From: Heligmosomoides polygyrus polygyrus
Lineage: Eukaryota; Nematoda; Chromadorea; Rhabditida; Heligmosomidae
DNA length: 64,000 nt
Direction: 5' to 3'
NCBI GenBank assembly: GCA_947396885.1
Contig: OX377201.1
Coordinates: 26,699,923 to 26,763,922 of the forward strand
The notes under the pieces were generated by a model, which was given only the letters and a program-made list of their open reading frames with translations, made no database searches and was not told the origin of the DNA. A program made the translations under genes and the position numbers. Shown here one piece after another: positions 1 through 10,800 of this stretch (position 1 is the first letter of the stretch; every line of letters starts with the position of its first letter).

Positions 1-480
1 TTTTCCGAAATTGGTCGAGAGTGCCACCGTTCGATAGAGCTCTTCGAGCTGAAGATAACGGTACCATTGCGAGATTCGAAAGCTGAAATCTGGGTGAGTA
101 AGAGCGCAAGAAACTCTAACCGCTTTCTTGCGCCGCTCTAAACTGGCAGATGAGGCCAAGGCAGTTCATGCAGCTGAGGAGTGGTGAGCATGTCATCGTA
201 AAGTGCCTTCAGTATTCTGCTAGCATACGCGTCTGCATGCCTTTAGCACGCCGCGTCTTCCTGCAGGGGTCAACTGAAGTCGGAAAAAATCGTGTCCTAC
301 ACGGCTAACCTGCATTTTCGCGCCGCTATAATTTCGCTTGCTTACAAGCTATAAAGCTGCTCATTAGCGGACTACTAAAGCTTTCTACTACCTACAAAAT
401 CCACAAGCCGCAGCCGGAACGATTCGATCTTAACAGAGTTATTGCGCTCCGAACACAGTCGCGCGTGCAATTTGCAAGTG
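1..480. other. No gene recognised
   Basis: The stretch has no convincing open frame, exon signature or known repeat. Open frames here are short and overlap each other on both strands. Confidence 0.4.
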
Positions 481-484
481 GTCG

Positions 485-850
485 CGCCTACTCGATTGGT
501 AGGTTCGATTCTGTATGCATTGTTCACGGCGCATCCAAAGGCAAGCTGGACAGGCTTAGAACACTTGCTAAGTAGGACGGCTGGGAATTTCGATAAAACT
601 TCCCAAACGGTCACTCTACGGGTTCTCGCGCTTACTCGACCTCACTCTGCGAGTGGGCGCGCCCACTCGATTGATAGGTTCGATTCTATATGCATTGTTC
701 ACGCCGCACTCCAAAGGCAGGCTGGACAGTCTGAAGTCAATTTCTGAGCAGGGCGGCTGGGAATTTCAATAAAGTTCCCCAAACTGTCACTCTACAGGCT
801 CTCGCGCCCACTCGATTGATTATGTCCGGCCTATATGCATTGTTCAACTC
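485..850. repeat. Degenerate tandem repeat, 2.3 copies
   Basis: A block beginning with GCGCCYACTCGATTG and followed by TATGCATTGTTCAC starts at about 485, 659 and 807. The first two units are about 174 and 148 bp and share the downstream stretch with CGGCTGGGAATTTC and CCAAACBGTCACTCTAC. The third unit is only the first 40 bp or so. Apparent ORFs through this block are a by-product of the repetition. Function unknown. Confidence 0.75.
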
Positions 851-939
851 TATTGATTTATACGTCAGAAGATAGAGCTCGGCCTGCTGAGCTCAAATAT
901 ATGTTTCTTTTCACAAGTGCTTGATTTTAAAGAAAGTTA

Positions 940-2701
940 TATAAAAAAGCCGCTTTGGAACGCTCCAAAGCGGCTTTTTCGGGAATTGACCAAAAGACAT
1001 GCGCGGTACTGTAGATTTCTTCTCAAGAAACCCATGCTGTTCTTCTCGGATTAGGTTGTTATCACTTAGATACCTAGTGATATTTTTGCGTAAGATGCGC
1101 TCCATAACCTTGCTTACCGAACTGGTCAGACAGATAGGTCTATAATTAGCAACGTCGTTTTTAATGCCCTTTTTGTGAATTGGACGTACAAGGCCAACTT
1201 TCCATAATTTTGGTACCTGCCCATAAAGGAGAAGTCTGTTAAAAAGGAGAGATAATGGAGAAGCCAGACCTAGAGCCGCCTTTTTAAGAAACACGTATGG
1301 TATATCATCTGGTGAGGTGGCATGCCTCTTTGGCAGTCTACGTAGCACACTGTAAACCAAGTCGTTCGTGATATCTATCCAGTTCAGCTCGCAATCGGTC
1401 ATAGAAGGCAGATTAATTCCTGTGTCGCCTGGCTGCTTATAAACTGATCTGAAGTAATCAGCGAACACCTTGGCCTTAAGATTATCATCGCTAATATAAG
1501 TCCCGTCAGCAATAAGATCTGGGATGCATTCAGTCAGCTTCAATTTCTTTCTGCAGTAACTGAAGAACCGTTTTGAATTACCGCAACGTGCAATTCTTTT
1601 CTCCTTGATTATTTGATGTCTAGCTACCGCTCGTTTGAATTTTCGACATAGCCTAGCATACTTGACATCCCTCAAAGAAGAGACAGTAGAATGTAACCGA
1701 TCAATCTTAGATTTCAAGAGGACTAAACTCCTTGGATATTTTTCACGAGCAGTACTGTATTTGACCAGTGGCACGTATTTTCTTATAAGATCGTGAAATA
1801 TATCAACATATTTAGAGTATAAGATGTCGACGTTAGTAGAGGAGTTGCATATTGCTAGCCAGTCTATTTGAGCAAGAGTAGAAATAATAGAAATGTAATC
1901 ACCTTTGAAAAAGTTTCTGGCTTCTACAAATTTTTGGGCATTACTTTCTTTCGCATCAGAAATGGTGAAAAGAATACTGTTGTGGTCGGAAGTGCTGAAA
2001 GGTGGGAGGACGTGTACCTTTTCAACTATACTAGGCTGTGACACAAGTAGAATATCTAAGATGTTTAGGCCGTGTGTAGGTCGGTTTACCAATTGCTTCA
2101 AGTCCCACGAGATAACAAGGTCAAGAAATAAAGAGGACGAACGAGTTGAGATGTTCCCTTTATGGCCCATACTGGTCCAGTCAATGGTTGGAAAATTGAA
2201 ATCGCCCATTAGAAGGATGTGACTACTCCACTCTTCGAAAGCATGGCCAAGGAAATCTGTGAACTCAGTAAAAGTGTTGGAGGCACACGAAGGGCTACGG
2301 TAGCAAAGCAAAAGTAGTATGTTACCACTATTTGCTTTAATTTCCAAAACTAGAAGCTGTATCTCGCTACAGAAGTCTCTTTCGTATACAAGTCGGTGGG
2401 GTATTCGCTTGTGAATAAGTGCCAACACTCCGCCCCCCATACGGTCACCTCTGCGATCACACCGGTATACTGAGTATCTAGAGTCATAACTGAGAATCGC
2501 GTCGTGAATTGTTTGAGGTTTGCACCAACTTTCTGTTATGAACAAACCACTGGGCATTTTTCGCAAGAGAAAGTTCATCTCAGGGAGTTTGTTGACAATG
2601 GATCTCGCGTTGAAAAGGAAGAATTCGTGAGTGATAGGTCGTATCTGTAGTCGGTCACGTGTGAAGGCGGTTGTGTTTTGCGTACTGGCGGCTCTTGTGC
2701 C
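940..2701 (-). pseudogene. CR1-like ORF2: endonuclease plus partial reverse transcriptase
   Basis: The frame opens right after the ORF1 stop and runs without interruption to the truncated end. Early residues include FNARSIVNKL, the usual start of CR1/Jockey endonucleases. Endonuclease landmarks follow: GGGVLALIHKR, then GDFNFPTIDW, then TSDHNSILF. The RT part shows [42 protein letters not shown] and EEQHGFLEKKST, then runs into unrelated residues. The family needs the FADD/YADD motif for polymerisation and it is missing here. The endonuclease frame is intact, so that part may be fairly young. Confidence 0.85.
944..979. repeat. Perfect 16-bp-arm hairpin
   Basis: Arms 944-959 and 964-979 are exact reverse complements (AAAAAGCCGCTTTGGA and its complement) around a 4-nt loop. 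It lies just past the point where the CR1-like reverse transcriptase frame loses similarity (about 1010). It may be a small inserted palindrome or a snapback scar at the truncation point. It is not a bacterial terminator: the context is eukaryotic. Confidence 0.8.
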
Positions 2702-3513
2702 CTAGCACAATTGTGAAGAGAAGGGGGCCGCCGGAGAAGATGGAGAGCGAGGCGCTGGCACAGATTCAGCAAGCGGAAGCGAGGCTTGGCTGTTGCGTCG
2801 TACTGGCAATTCGCGAGGATTGCTCAGCTTGTGGATGGCCAAGTCTCTCACAACATATAAAAGCCTACCTTCTTGGTTGTTCATTATACCTGCTTTTTTG
2901 CGCAATGATCGATCGTACTCCAGTTCCTCTCTAGTATAATCTGCTCTGGCGTAGGAGTGGACGTAACTTCTTGTAAGCGATTGCCTTCCCGTTCTCATAT
3001 GTGCCAGCATCCTGTCTCTAAGTTCCTGAAAGCCTAGATAGATCTTTATTATACGAGGTCTAGAGCCGCTTGCTGTTTTTTTTTGAGCTTTGGATGCCGA
3101 TGAAAAGTTATTCTGCCGTTATTAAATTCGTTTAAAAGAAGATCGTCGCCAGAGGTCTCCACCACCTCTTTAATAGCTTCTTTATCAAACGCACATGTGG
3201 CGGCATCGGTGGACTGCTCACCGATGCCTACCCATGTAATTCGGCACGCTTTGGCATCCACGAGCTTGGTGTCAGATTTAAATTTTACTAAAGTGCTATA
3301 CAAGGCAGACCTCGGATCGGAATACCTTTGGGATTCTGAGGCGAATCTAGCCTCTATAGCTTGAAGCCTCTTAATAACTGAAAGTTGTGATTCCTGCATC
3401 TTGACGAAAAGTTCAAACATCTTATCAAACCGTTCAAAATATTCGTCCCATCGCTTCAACACCGGCATCAGCCATGAGGGCGCTTCTTCAGCAGTGTTCT
3501 TTTTTGGTGCCAT
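2702..3513 (-). pseudogene. CR1-like ORF1, one homopolymer frameshift
   Basis: Starts MAPKKNTAEEAPSW. A coiled-coil-like stretch follows (WDEYFERFDKMFELFVKMQE and further), as expected of the RNA-binding first ORF of CR1-like LINEs. The first frame stops at 3049. The second half (RIIKIYLGFQELRDRM, later LLYVVRDLAIHKL) is in another frame. The switch fits a one-base change in the A9 run at 3076-3084 (T9 on the plus strand). The ORF ends at an amber codon, 2702-2704. Confidence 0.75.
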
Positions 3514-3607
3514 GACGTTAGCGAATGAGAGTCGAGCCGAAGTGATAGAAGAGGTGGTCGTAGAACCAAGAATAGTACGCAGACGTAGAGCAGACAGTTC
3601 ACCAGTC

Positions 3608-3690
3608 GGGATGACTGCATCAGGCGGGAATGACTGCACTAGGCGGGAATGACTGCACCAGGCGGGAATGACTGCACCAGGCGGGAATGT
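3608..3690. repeat. 19-bp tandem repeat, about 4 copies
   Basis: Units of ATGACTGCACCAGGCGGGA start at 3611, 3630, 3649 and 3668 with single-base differences. The array sits about 100 bp upstream of the ORF1 start of the CR1-like LINE. It could be part of that element's 5' UTR, where short tandem arrays are common in LINEs. Confidence 0.9.
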
Positions 3691-4949
3691 TTTGATCGTG
3701 GCGTAATTAATGATTCTATGCTACTGCTTTAGTTCTGAAGCGGCTCAAAGCAAGAAACACCTATTCTAATCGAAACGTGAAGGGTGTAGCCTATTGTTGC
3801 TTTATACCAGAGCAAGGCTCTAAGTTCTACAAGCAAAATTCTGTGGTTACATTTGCTGCTGAACCTCGTGTAAATGGCGCCAACTTCCGAACAATTCGTA
3901 GCGCTACGCATTTGGAAAGATTATGGCGCTATGTTAACGCCAAATTCATCGCAAGTTTCCAATTTTCCTTTGAAATAGGCCAGTAGGGCAGTGCTAACAT
4001 TTTCTGGGACCTTCCCTTCTTTCTGCATAGAATAGCTCGCTGTTGTTCGTCCTACACCACCTCTCGGTATCAAGACTCATTGCTATCCAGAATGCTGAGT
4101 TATTTGCTGTGCTGACCACGAATCTGACATCCGATTTTGAAATTTTAGCTAATTACGGTAGAATACGACAGGTACGGGTGACTAAAGCTGTCCGGGTCAT
4201 GACCATCGATCCGAACTTCGTCCAGTGGAGGTTATGTGGGGGTGCACAACACGAAACTGACATCCGTTTTTCGTGATGCGCTAGAGTACGGAAGTTTAAC
4301 GCAGGTACGGGTAAGGAACGCTTCAGAATTCCTGGAATAGCAATGGCCGAGTCGGCATGTCCTTTTGTAGCATCTCCAGTTACATGCAGGTTGGTTTTAT
4401 ATATCTAAGTGGAGTCGTTACGAACTAGGGCGTGGAGGCGTTGCCAGTAAGCCCATTCTTCTCAACACCTGAAGAAAAAATGGCTTATAAAGAGATACAA
4501 ACATCACCTAGAAAGCTGAAGAAAACAAGACAATGCTCTGCCAAAACCAAATCGAGGAGGGGGCACGACACTCCCTCCTCGATTCTCGAACTTCAAGCTT
4601 GAACCTACCACCGTTTGTCAACCTCTGAAACAGAAGAGCGAGTACGATAGAAAAGGGGCAAACGAAAATGAACCTCGTGATACTCATAGCAGCTGGCGGA
4701 AGAAGAACGCACCGTACAAGATAGCCTTGCCTCATCCCTCACAAGAACACGCGTGGAGACGCAGCAGGCGCTGGTGCAGACCGTAGCATAAACCCCGCAC
4801 CCCAGGTTCGTGCTTCGGGCCTTGCTAGCCTAGTCATGCATTCGTTCGAGGTCTGTGAGCTATTACGAGACTGGTTTAGGGAACTGATTTGCCCATCGAC
4901 TGGCCGCTACTGGGCACTCCATGGGTCAAGACTCACTCATCTTGGCGCT
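3691..4949. other. No gene recognised; weak direct repeat and a hairpin
   Basis: The only structure I see is a diverged direct repeat of about 60 bp at 4124-4183 and 4257-4315 (CTGACATCCG at one end, CAGGTACGGGT at the other), and an 11-bp-arm hairpin at 4551-4583 (ATCGAGGAGGG and its complement). No exon or transposon protein was recognised. Confidence 0.4.
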
Positions 4950-5744
4950 GCGATATTTATTTATTTATTTATTCAAAGCGTAAGCATGATACTCACGCAT
5001 AAAACAAATGCGAAAAGAAACAAGCTCTACTAAAAAAAGTCACGAAATAACAAAGAAACATAGACAAGAGGCATTTGTAACTCTGAAAGCAGCTATGAAC
5101 AGCATTTAACCAACAGCAACTGCTTGAAGACATGCATTGAGAAGGACAGGAGATCTTCGTTTTCAGCAAGCAGATTTGATCTTCTGCAGCCTTCTAAATG
5201 TCAAAAATGAAGATCTGATCATGGTTTTTGTAATGGGAACTTGCAAACAGAGCCTACGTCTTCTTGTTCTTACTAATTGACCTCCGAAAAAATGTAAAGG
5301 GCTTATGCAAATTTTGCCCGTAAGAATCTTGGACAGCATTTTGAGGTCAGCAACCTTCTTTCTATACACCAAAGATTTTAGTCCATGTATTCCATTTCTT
5401 CTTCTGCCGTTTGGAATTTGCGAATAAACTACGCCAAAAGACCTCACTGTGAATTTTCGTGTAAAATTATTACGCTCTCCAACATATCAATGTCTTTTTT
5501 TCTTGACAAGGTTGAAAAACGTTGTACCAAACTCAACTACGCGTTGTACGTATGTTTTGTAAGCAAGTAAAAGCGTTTCAGGATTTTTGCTTTTAAAGCC
5601 TTGAAGAGATTATGTACGACAACTGCCCATTTTGACCACGGCCTTGTAATGCATATCAAATATAAGCTTTTTAGTTATTAAGAAGCCTAAATCTCGGACG
5701 TCATCAACCACCTTTAGATCAACATTTGTAACCTATAAACAGCT
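4950..5744 (-). mobile_element. CR1-like LINE, RT C-terminus and 3' end
   Basis: Minus-strand translation gives VDDVRDLGFLITKKLIFD, then FKSKNPETLLLAYKTYVQR, and after frame changes MLSKILTGK followed by RTRRRRLCLQVPITK. These are the conserved C-terminal blocks of CR1-type RTs. The element ends in an ATAA/TAAA microsatellite tail (TTTA repeats on plus at about 4951-4975), the usual 3' end of this clade. The sequence is frameshifted and inactive. Its upstream portion continues at 6330-6600 beyond an inserted RTE fragment. Confidence 0.75.
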
Positions 5745-6325
5745 ATCCGTGCCGCGTTATTCGCTACTATAGGCAAGAAAGAAGATTTCCGTAGACGCTC
5801 CAGGACGCTCAAAGGCAAGCTCTATAGAACAGTTGTGAGACCTGCCCTCCTCTACGGCAGTGAGTGCTGCCGTAGAGGAGGGCAGGTCTCACAACTGTTC
5901 TATAGAGCTAAGACGTAGGAGCGGCAACTGCACGCGGCGGAGATGAGGATGCTGAGGAGGGCATGTGGATGGACCCATCGGGACAGGGTGCGAAACGAGG
6001 ATGTAAGGGCAGTGATGAAGACAGCTCCGATCCAGCTGAAGATGAGAGAGCAGCGCCTGAGGTGGTATGGACACGTTCTCAGAAGACCAGAGGATCATCC
6101 CACGAAGTTGGCCCTAAATTTCGAGGCACCCGGAAAACGTCCGAGAGGAGCGCCAAGGAAAAGGCGGAAGGACGTCATTAAGAAAGATCTCGCCGAAATT
6201 GGCGCCGCGCCAGACGACGCCCTTGATAGGATGAGATGGCGACGGACCACAAAAACAGCGGACCCTGCGACTGCGCGGAACTAAACGCTCAGGATAAGAA
6301 GAGGAGGAAGAAGACAAGAAAGAAG
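5745..6325 (+). mobile_element. RTE-type LINE 3' fragment inserted in CR1-like LINE
   Basis: Plus strand. The frame reads AIRAALFATIGKKEDFRRRS, then KLYRTVVRPALLYGSEC. After an inverted-duplication scar it continues with ERQLHAAEMRMLRRACGWTH, VRAVMKTAPIQLKMREQRLR, WYGHVLRRPEDH, GKRPRGAPRKR and a stop at about 6283. This is the C-terminal region of RTE-clade RT proteins. The 3' end is rich in GAAGAAG repeats, typical of RTE tails. The copy is 5'-truncated. The CR1-like LINE is found on both sides in the opposite orientation, so the RTE landed in it. Confidence 0.8.
5818..5909. repeat. Perfect 43-bp inverted repeat (snapback)
   Basis: Arms 5818-5860 and 5867-5909 are exact reverse complements around a 6-nt loop (TGAGTG). 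The left arm encodes the conserved RTE block LYRTVVRPALLYGSEC. The right arm is the same DNA turned around and replaces the residues normally found between that block and ERQLHAAEM. It therefore looks like a fold-back template-switch scar within the RTE fragment, not a functional stem. Confidence 0.95.
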
Positions 6326-6327
6326 AT

Positions 6328-6600
6328 TCCTCTGGTGCAGACTACTTGTTAACTGCTTATGTAGTCAAGAGCTGCTTGGACGGAGTGAGTGCCCTGGTCT
6401 TCCTTTATTGTTTTGTATATTTTTACATCATCAGCGTACATTTAGCACATCACCCCCAACCTCGAGATTGCCTAGGGAACCTCGTAAGTGTATAGGAGAA
6501 AGAGTGGAGGTGACAGCACTCCGCCTTGTGGAACGCCAGTGTAGGCGTTGAACACAACGGTTAAAATTTGGGATGGGGAGGTCCGCTGTTGAGACTAAAG
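6328..6600 (-). mobile_element. CR1-like LINE, RT core (upstream half of split copy)
   Basis: Minus-strand reading gives TGVPQGGVLSPPLFLLYTYE, then after a stop MYADDVKIYKTIKEDQ. These are the RT motifs VPQGxxLSPxLF and the catalytic YADD of the CR1 clade. The downstream half of the same kind of protein continues at 5744 to 4950. Stop codons are present, so it is a dead copy. Confidence 0.75.
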
Positions 6601-6772
6601 GCGAGAATCTGGTTTCTCAAACGACGAACATGTCCTTTACTCATGTAAACACTCTTTCTATTGCAATAGGAAATATGCATAACACAGTTGTACTCAAATT
6701 TATCAGTTCATTTGAATGACAATACCCATACTGTCAACAACGTAACGACAATGGCGGACAAGGAGTGGACGG

Positions 6773-6978
6773 CTAGCTGATGGTGGTTCTAGTCCGCAGC
6801 TCTGATATACGACCCGGCTTCTTTTGCATCGTCTCGAACACGACTGTCTCGATCGCTCTGTTCACCATCCGCAGCTCGCCGTCCTCGGTCATTGCCACGC
6901 CAGCGTCCTGAAGAAATGCATACTCGGATATTTCTGAAGAACTACGGAGAAGTTCTGCTGCCACTGTGATCCCTTTAC
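6773..6978 (-). CDS. TBC1D7-like exon 7, C-terminus
   Basis: Reads [16 protein letters not shown], then [29 protein letters not shown] and a TAG stop at 6773-6775. The helical AAELL and NRAIE segments correspond to the last helices of TBC1D7. It lies immediately next to exon 6 but in another frame. Confidence 0.68.
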
Positions 6979-7776
6979 CTTGAATCCCTTTCCGAATCGA
7001 CTTTCAGCGGTCTGTAGGTAGTCAACAATCAGCGCCTTCACTAGCGGAACCACATTCATGCCAGTGCACAGCTTGTCCATCACTCTGTAATACGTGCAGA
7101 TGTATACTATTTTCGCGTCAAATTGGACACTATTCAAACCAAACAAGATGGACACTTTTCGAATGAAATTGGATACTCTTGTGTGCTAGTGTGAAGCTTT
7201 TGAAATCAAATTTAATATCTTCAAAATCAAGATGAGCGTTTTTCAGATTAGGCTAGACTCTTCAAAAAAGTTAGAATAATTTCCTTTACAGGAAAAATTT
7301 TACAACTTTTTTAATTTTCAAATTAAAAAACCTCAATAAGTGAGTAATAATACATTGCTTGAAATATGCACCATAAAATTGTCAGTTTTCGAAGAAAAAT
7401 ACTGATTTAAAGCTCGTTCTAGAGAGCAAAAAAAAACGAAGGAAGATGTCGCTTCATGAACTCGTCTAACTCGTTGTGGTTCTCATTTGACTAGTAGTGT
7501 AAGTGCTGCTTACTTGAAAAAGCAAAGTAAATACATTTTGGTAATCGACAGTTGCTTTTGTGTTACCGTTGACAAGTATGTAACTCCAATCATTGTAACT
7601 CTAATCTGGTTTCCCTCTGTTTCTTCTGGCTTTCTCCCCTTGCCGCGCAGCCTTCTTTTTCTAAATGCCCCGTTTTGTCAAATCTGACTATTGAGCTTTT
7701 TCTCTTGTTTTCCTTAGTATTGTTCTTGTTCTACAAGAATCATTGAATTGGCACATCCATATGGGTGTATTTATTA

Positions 7777-7815
<39 letters not shown>

Positions 7816-10800
7816 ATCGTACAGAGTTTTGCCATAAATCAAGCAAAATCTGCGACATCCTGGATGAACGCATGGCGCAATCTCTTCTTTTATCAGTACA
7901 AAACTGCAAACCTTCCTACACCTTAAAACAAGCTTTAAATCATTATCTTGCCCCAAGAAATGAAAATTTTATAAAATTTCAAACAGCGTCTACACTTACT
8001 GCGAATTGGAATTTTTCAACAACAACAAAAAAATGTTATAATAAATTTCCCCTGATCAAAAGATTATTCTGATCGTCTCGGTGAGTCTCTAGTTTAATCT
8101 GGAAGGTGCTCGTTTTGCTTTGAAGACGTTCAGTTCCATCCCAAAGGGTCACGCTTACTTAGAACTGTGTCCAATTCTATTTGGAAGGTGTCTAATTTTA
8201 GGTGAAAATTGTATATTTGAGCAAAATAAGCGTAGACAGGAGCAGGTTGGAGAACCGGTTCAGTGGTAACTGATACGCAATTGCTTACACAACCACTCAG
8301 AGTGCAGTTCGAGAATGCTTGAATTTCGGAGTTTCACTTTCCAAGACATGAAGAAAACTGGTCAGTCGGAGCTAGGTGTGGGAAACCTGCACGAAGTTCA
8401 AATAACGAACGGTCTGGTACCGGTCCAGAAGAGATCAACTCAACCAGAAATGGTATCATCCTATGCCCTTACCTCATGTCTCTCCCAGCTTGAACGGCAC
8501 GACAACCCAATCTGATCCCCTTTTCATGACGACTCACCGCTGCATCGCTCTCTCTGACCGCAGAAGGGCGCAGCATCCTGTCCGCAGCCAGATCTCCACG
8601 TCAAACGATGCCCAGAATTTCTCGGAGTCATCACGTGCAGCGTCAGACAGATGAACCTCTTGGTGGACCTCAAAGGATAACTGGAATTCAGTAAGCCACT
8701 TTGAACGGTCGTCTAAAGGATATTAGGAACCAATCTCGAAGTCGGTAGGCAATTTTACAACTATGTAGCCCGACTCGCATTCGGGCAACCAGGGGACTCA
8801 TCAACGACTTACAGCAATTTAACAGAGAAAGTTACAGCTGAAATCCCTGATAGCGCGGCTTATCAAGCGATATGGTGAGCGATAAGCCTCGTTATCTGAG
8901 TTTTCCGCTGTGAATTCTCTTTTAAAGTTATGTGATTGATGATTCCGATCCCAGCACATCTTTTTTCCTTCGAAGTTAGCAGAAGGCACCACGTTTGTGA
9001 GGGATGTACAAGTCTAACAAAGGTGGTCAACGGACTTCCCGTGGAGATTTCCAAAGTGACCTGCTGAGGGCTGCACATGCTTGTCTGGGAAGCAGCGCAG
9101 TGGTTTTCAAATTTCCTGCGGACACCCGGGTAGGTCAAAATCGGCGAAGAATCGTAGCACTTTAAAGCGGGCTGATGCCTGGAATACCCTTGCCGTGCCC
9201 AAAAATTAACCCACAAAACGTTTGGAGTTTTAATTATAGACAAATGTTAGAAATCTAACAGTTTGTTAAGTTTTCGCAAGAAATCCGCAGGGTACATTCA
9301 AGAGTATCATTCATAGTGCAGCCGTTGGCCGAGTGGATAGCGATGCAGACTTGCAGGAAAGGGGTCGAGGCTTCGCTTCTATTGCAGGGTTTGGGAGTAT
9401 GTAGTGGGTACACTCTTTACGCTGTTGCAACTTTAAAGCACATTGTTGACCTCAGAGAGGCACACTTTTCGCTTTTTCATTGTAGCATCATTTACGAACG
9501 TGGTCGACATGCGTTGCTGCGGTCCGTCTCCTGAATGTGCAGTTCAGTCTTCTACTTCGAGATGGAAAGTAGTGCACCAAAAATTAATAATATATCTTTA
9601 ACATATTTTATCTTTTTCCATATCTTTTTTCAGGTTAATCTCTCAGCACTACAAGGCCACTCAAGTCGTCATTTTCGCTGTATCGCCCACACTCAAGTGT
9701 AACAGTTTCTTGTAATTTCTGACCTATCCAGATGCCCACAGGAAATTTGCGAACCGCTTCGGTATTTCTCCTACAGTTCCCTATAAGACACAATAAGTCA
9801 TTTTGGAAATCTCCACGGGGAGTCCTAAACGAGGACATTCCTTATGAGACATCGAATGGCTGGCCACCTCAAGCTTCAGATTGACTCAATGCCCATTCAA
9901 AGTCCCTTAAAAGTCACCTAGAAGTATTATGTTGTCAGGAAAGTTCTCAGCGTTTTGAGTGCCTTCACTTTGAACTACCATAACTTTCGCAGACCGTATC
10001 GGATTTCGTCGAAATGAGCGCCGTTTGAATCAGCTCACTTTTGCCAGTGGGCGACCAGTCGACTTATTCAGCGGAAAAAAGTTAGGTGGTCGAGATCCGA
10101 CAAAGCCCACGAAAGCTGTTTTGGTTAGGTCCTGATTGGTGAAGGTTTTACCAGCGAAAAAGTTCCGAATGTGCTTGAAAAGGTGGTAGTCGGCTGGTGA
10201 GAGGTCTGGAGAATATGGAGGGTGATGCAGAACTTCAACCCCTAATTCGTTCAACTTTCGAATTTTTTGTGAATTTTTGAATTTGTGAAACGTGTGGGCG
10301 GGCGCTATCGTGCAAAAGAATCGGACCTCTTCTGTTGACCAATGCAGGCTGAAGTTGACTCAATTTTCGGGCATTTCGTCGATTTCCTTACAGTAGGACT
10401 CTGTTGTGATCGACTGGCCTGGTGCCAAAAAGTTGTAATGGATCCGACCAGCCCCCGACCACCACACAGTAACCATTACCTCTTTTTGGTGGAGGTTCGC
10501 CTTTGGAAAATGCCTAGGGGGTTAGTCGGCGTCCAGCCACTGTCCAGTACGTTTCCTGTTATCATACAAAAACACCGAATCCACTTTTCGTCAGAAGTGA
10601 TGAATCGATCCAAATACGGGTCAGTTTTTTTGCGTAAAAGCAGAGAAGAAAAATCACGAAACGCGACAATTTTTGCCGCTCACTCAACTCGTGGGACCCC
10701 ATTTTTGAGCTTTTTCACCTTCCCAAGGCGCATCAAAGCAACCGTAACATCAGCTTTACTGAGGTCTAGCTCTTCCGCAATCCCGCTAACTATTTGGGAC

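Larger units (their letters stand above)
911..3513 (-). mobile_element. CR1-like LINE, 3'-truncated, ORF1 and ORF2 broken
   Basis: Non-LTR retrotransposon read on the minus strand. ORF1 (3513 to 2702) is followed by an ORF2 with an apurinic-type endonuclease domain and the first part of a reverse transcriptase. Similarity stops near 1010, so the catalytic YADD region and 3' end are gone. Loss of the 3' end is the reverse of the usual 5' truncation of LINEs and suggests a later deletion or rearrangement. A 19-bp tandem repeat lies directly upstream of ORF1. Confidence 0.85.

Noticed and set aside
944..979. Rho-independent terminator
   Set aside because: It has the shape of one, but the surroundings are clearly eukaryotic with LINEs and introns, so a bacterial terminator makes no sense.
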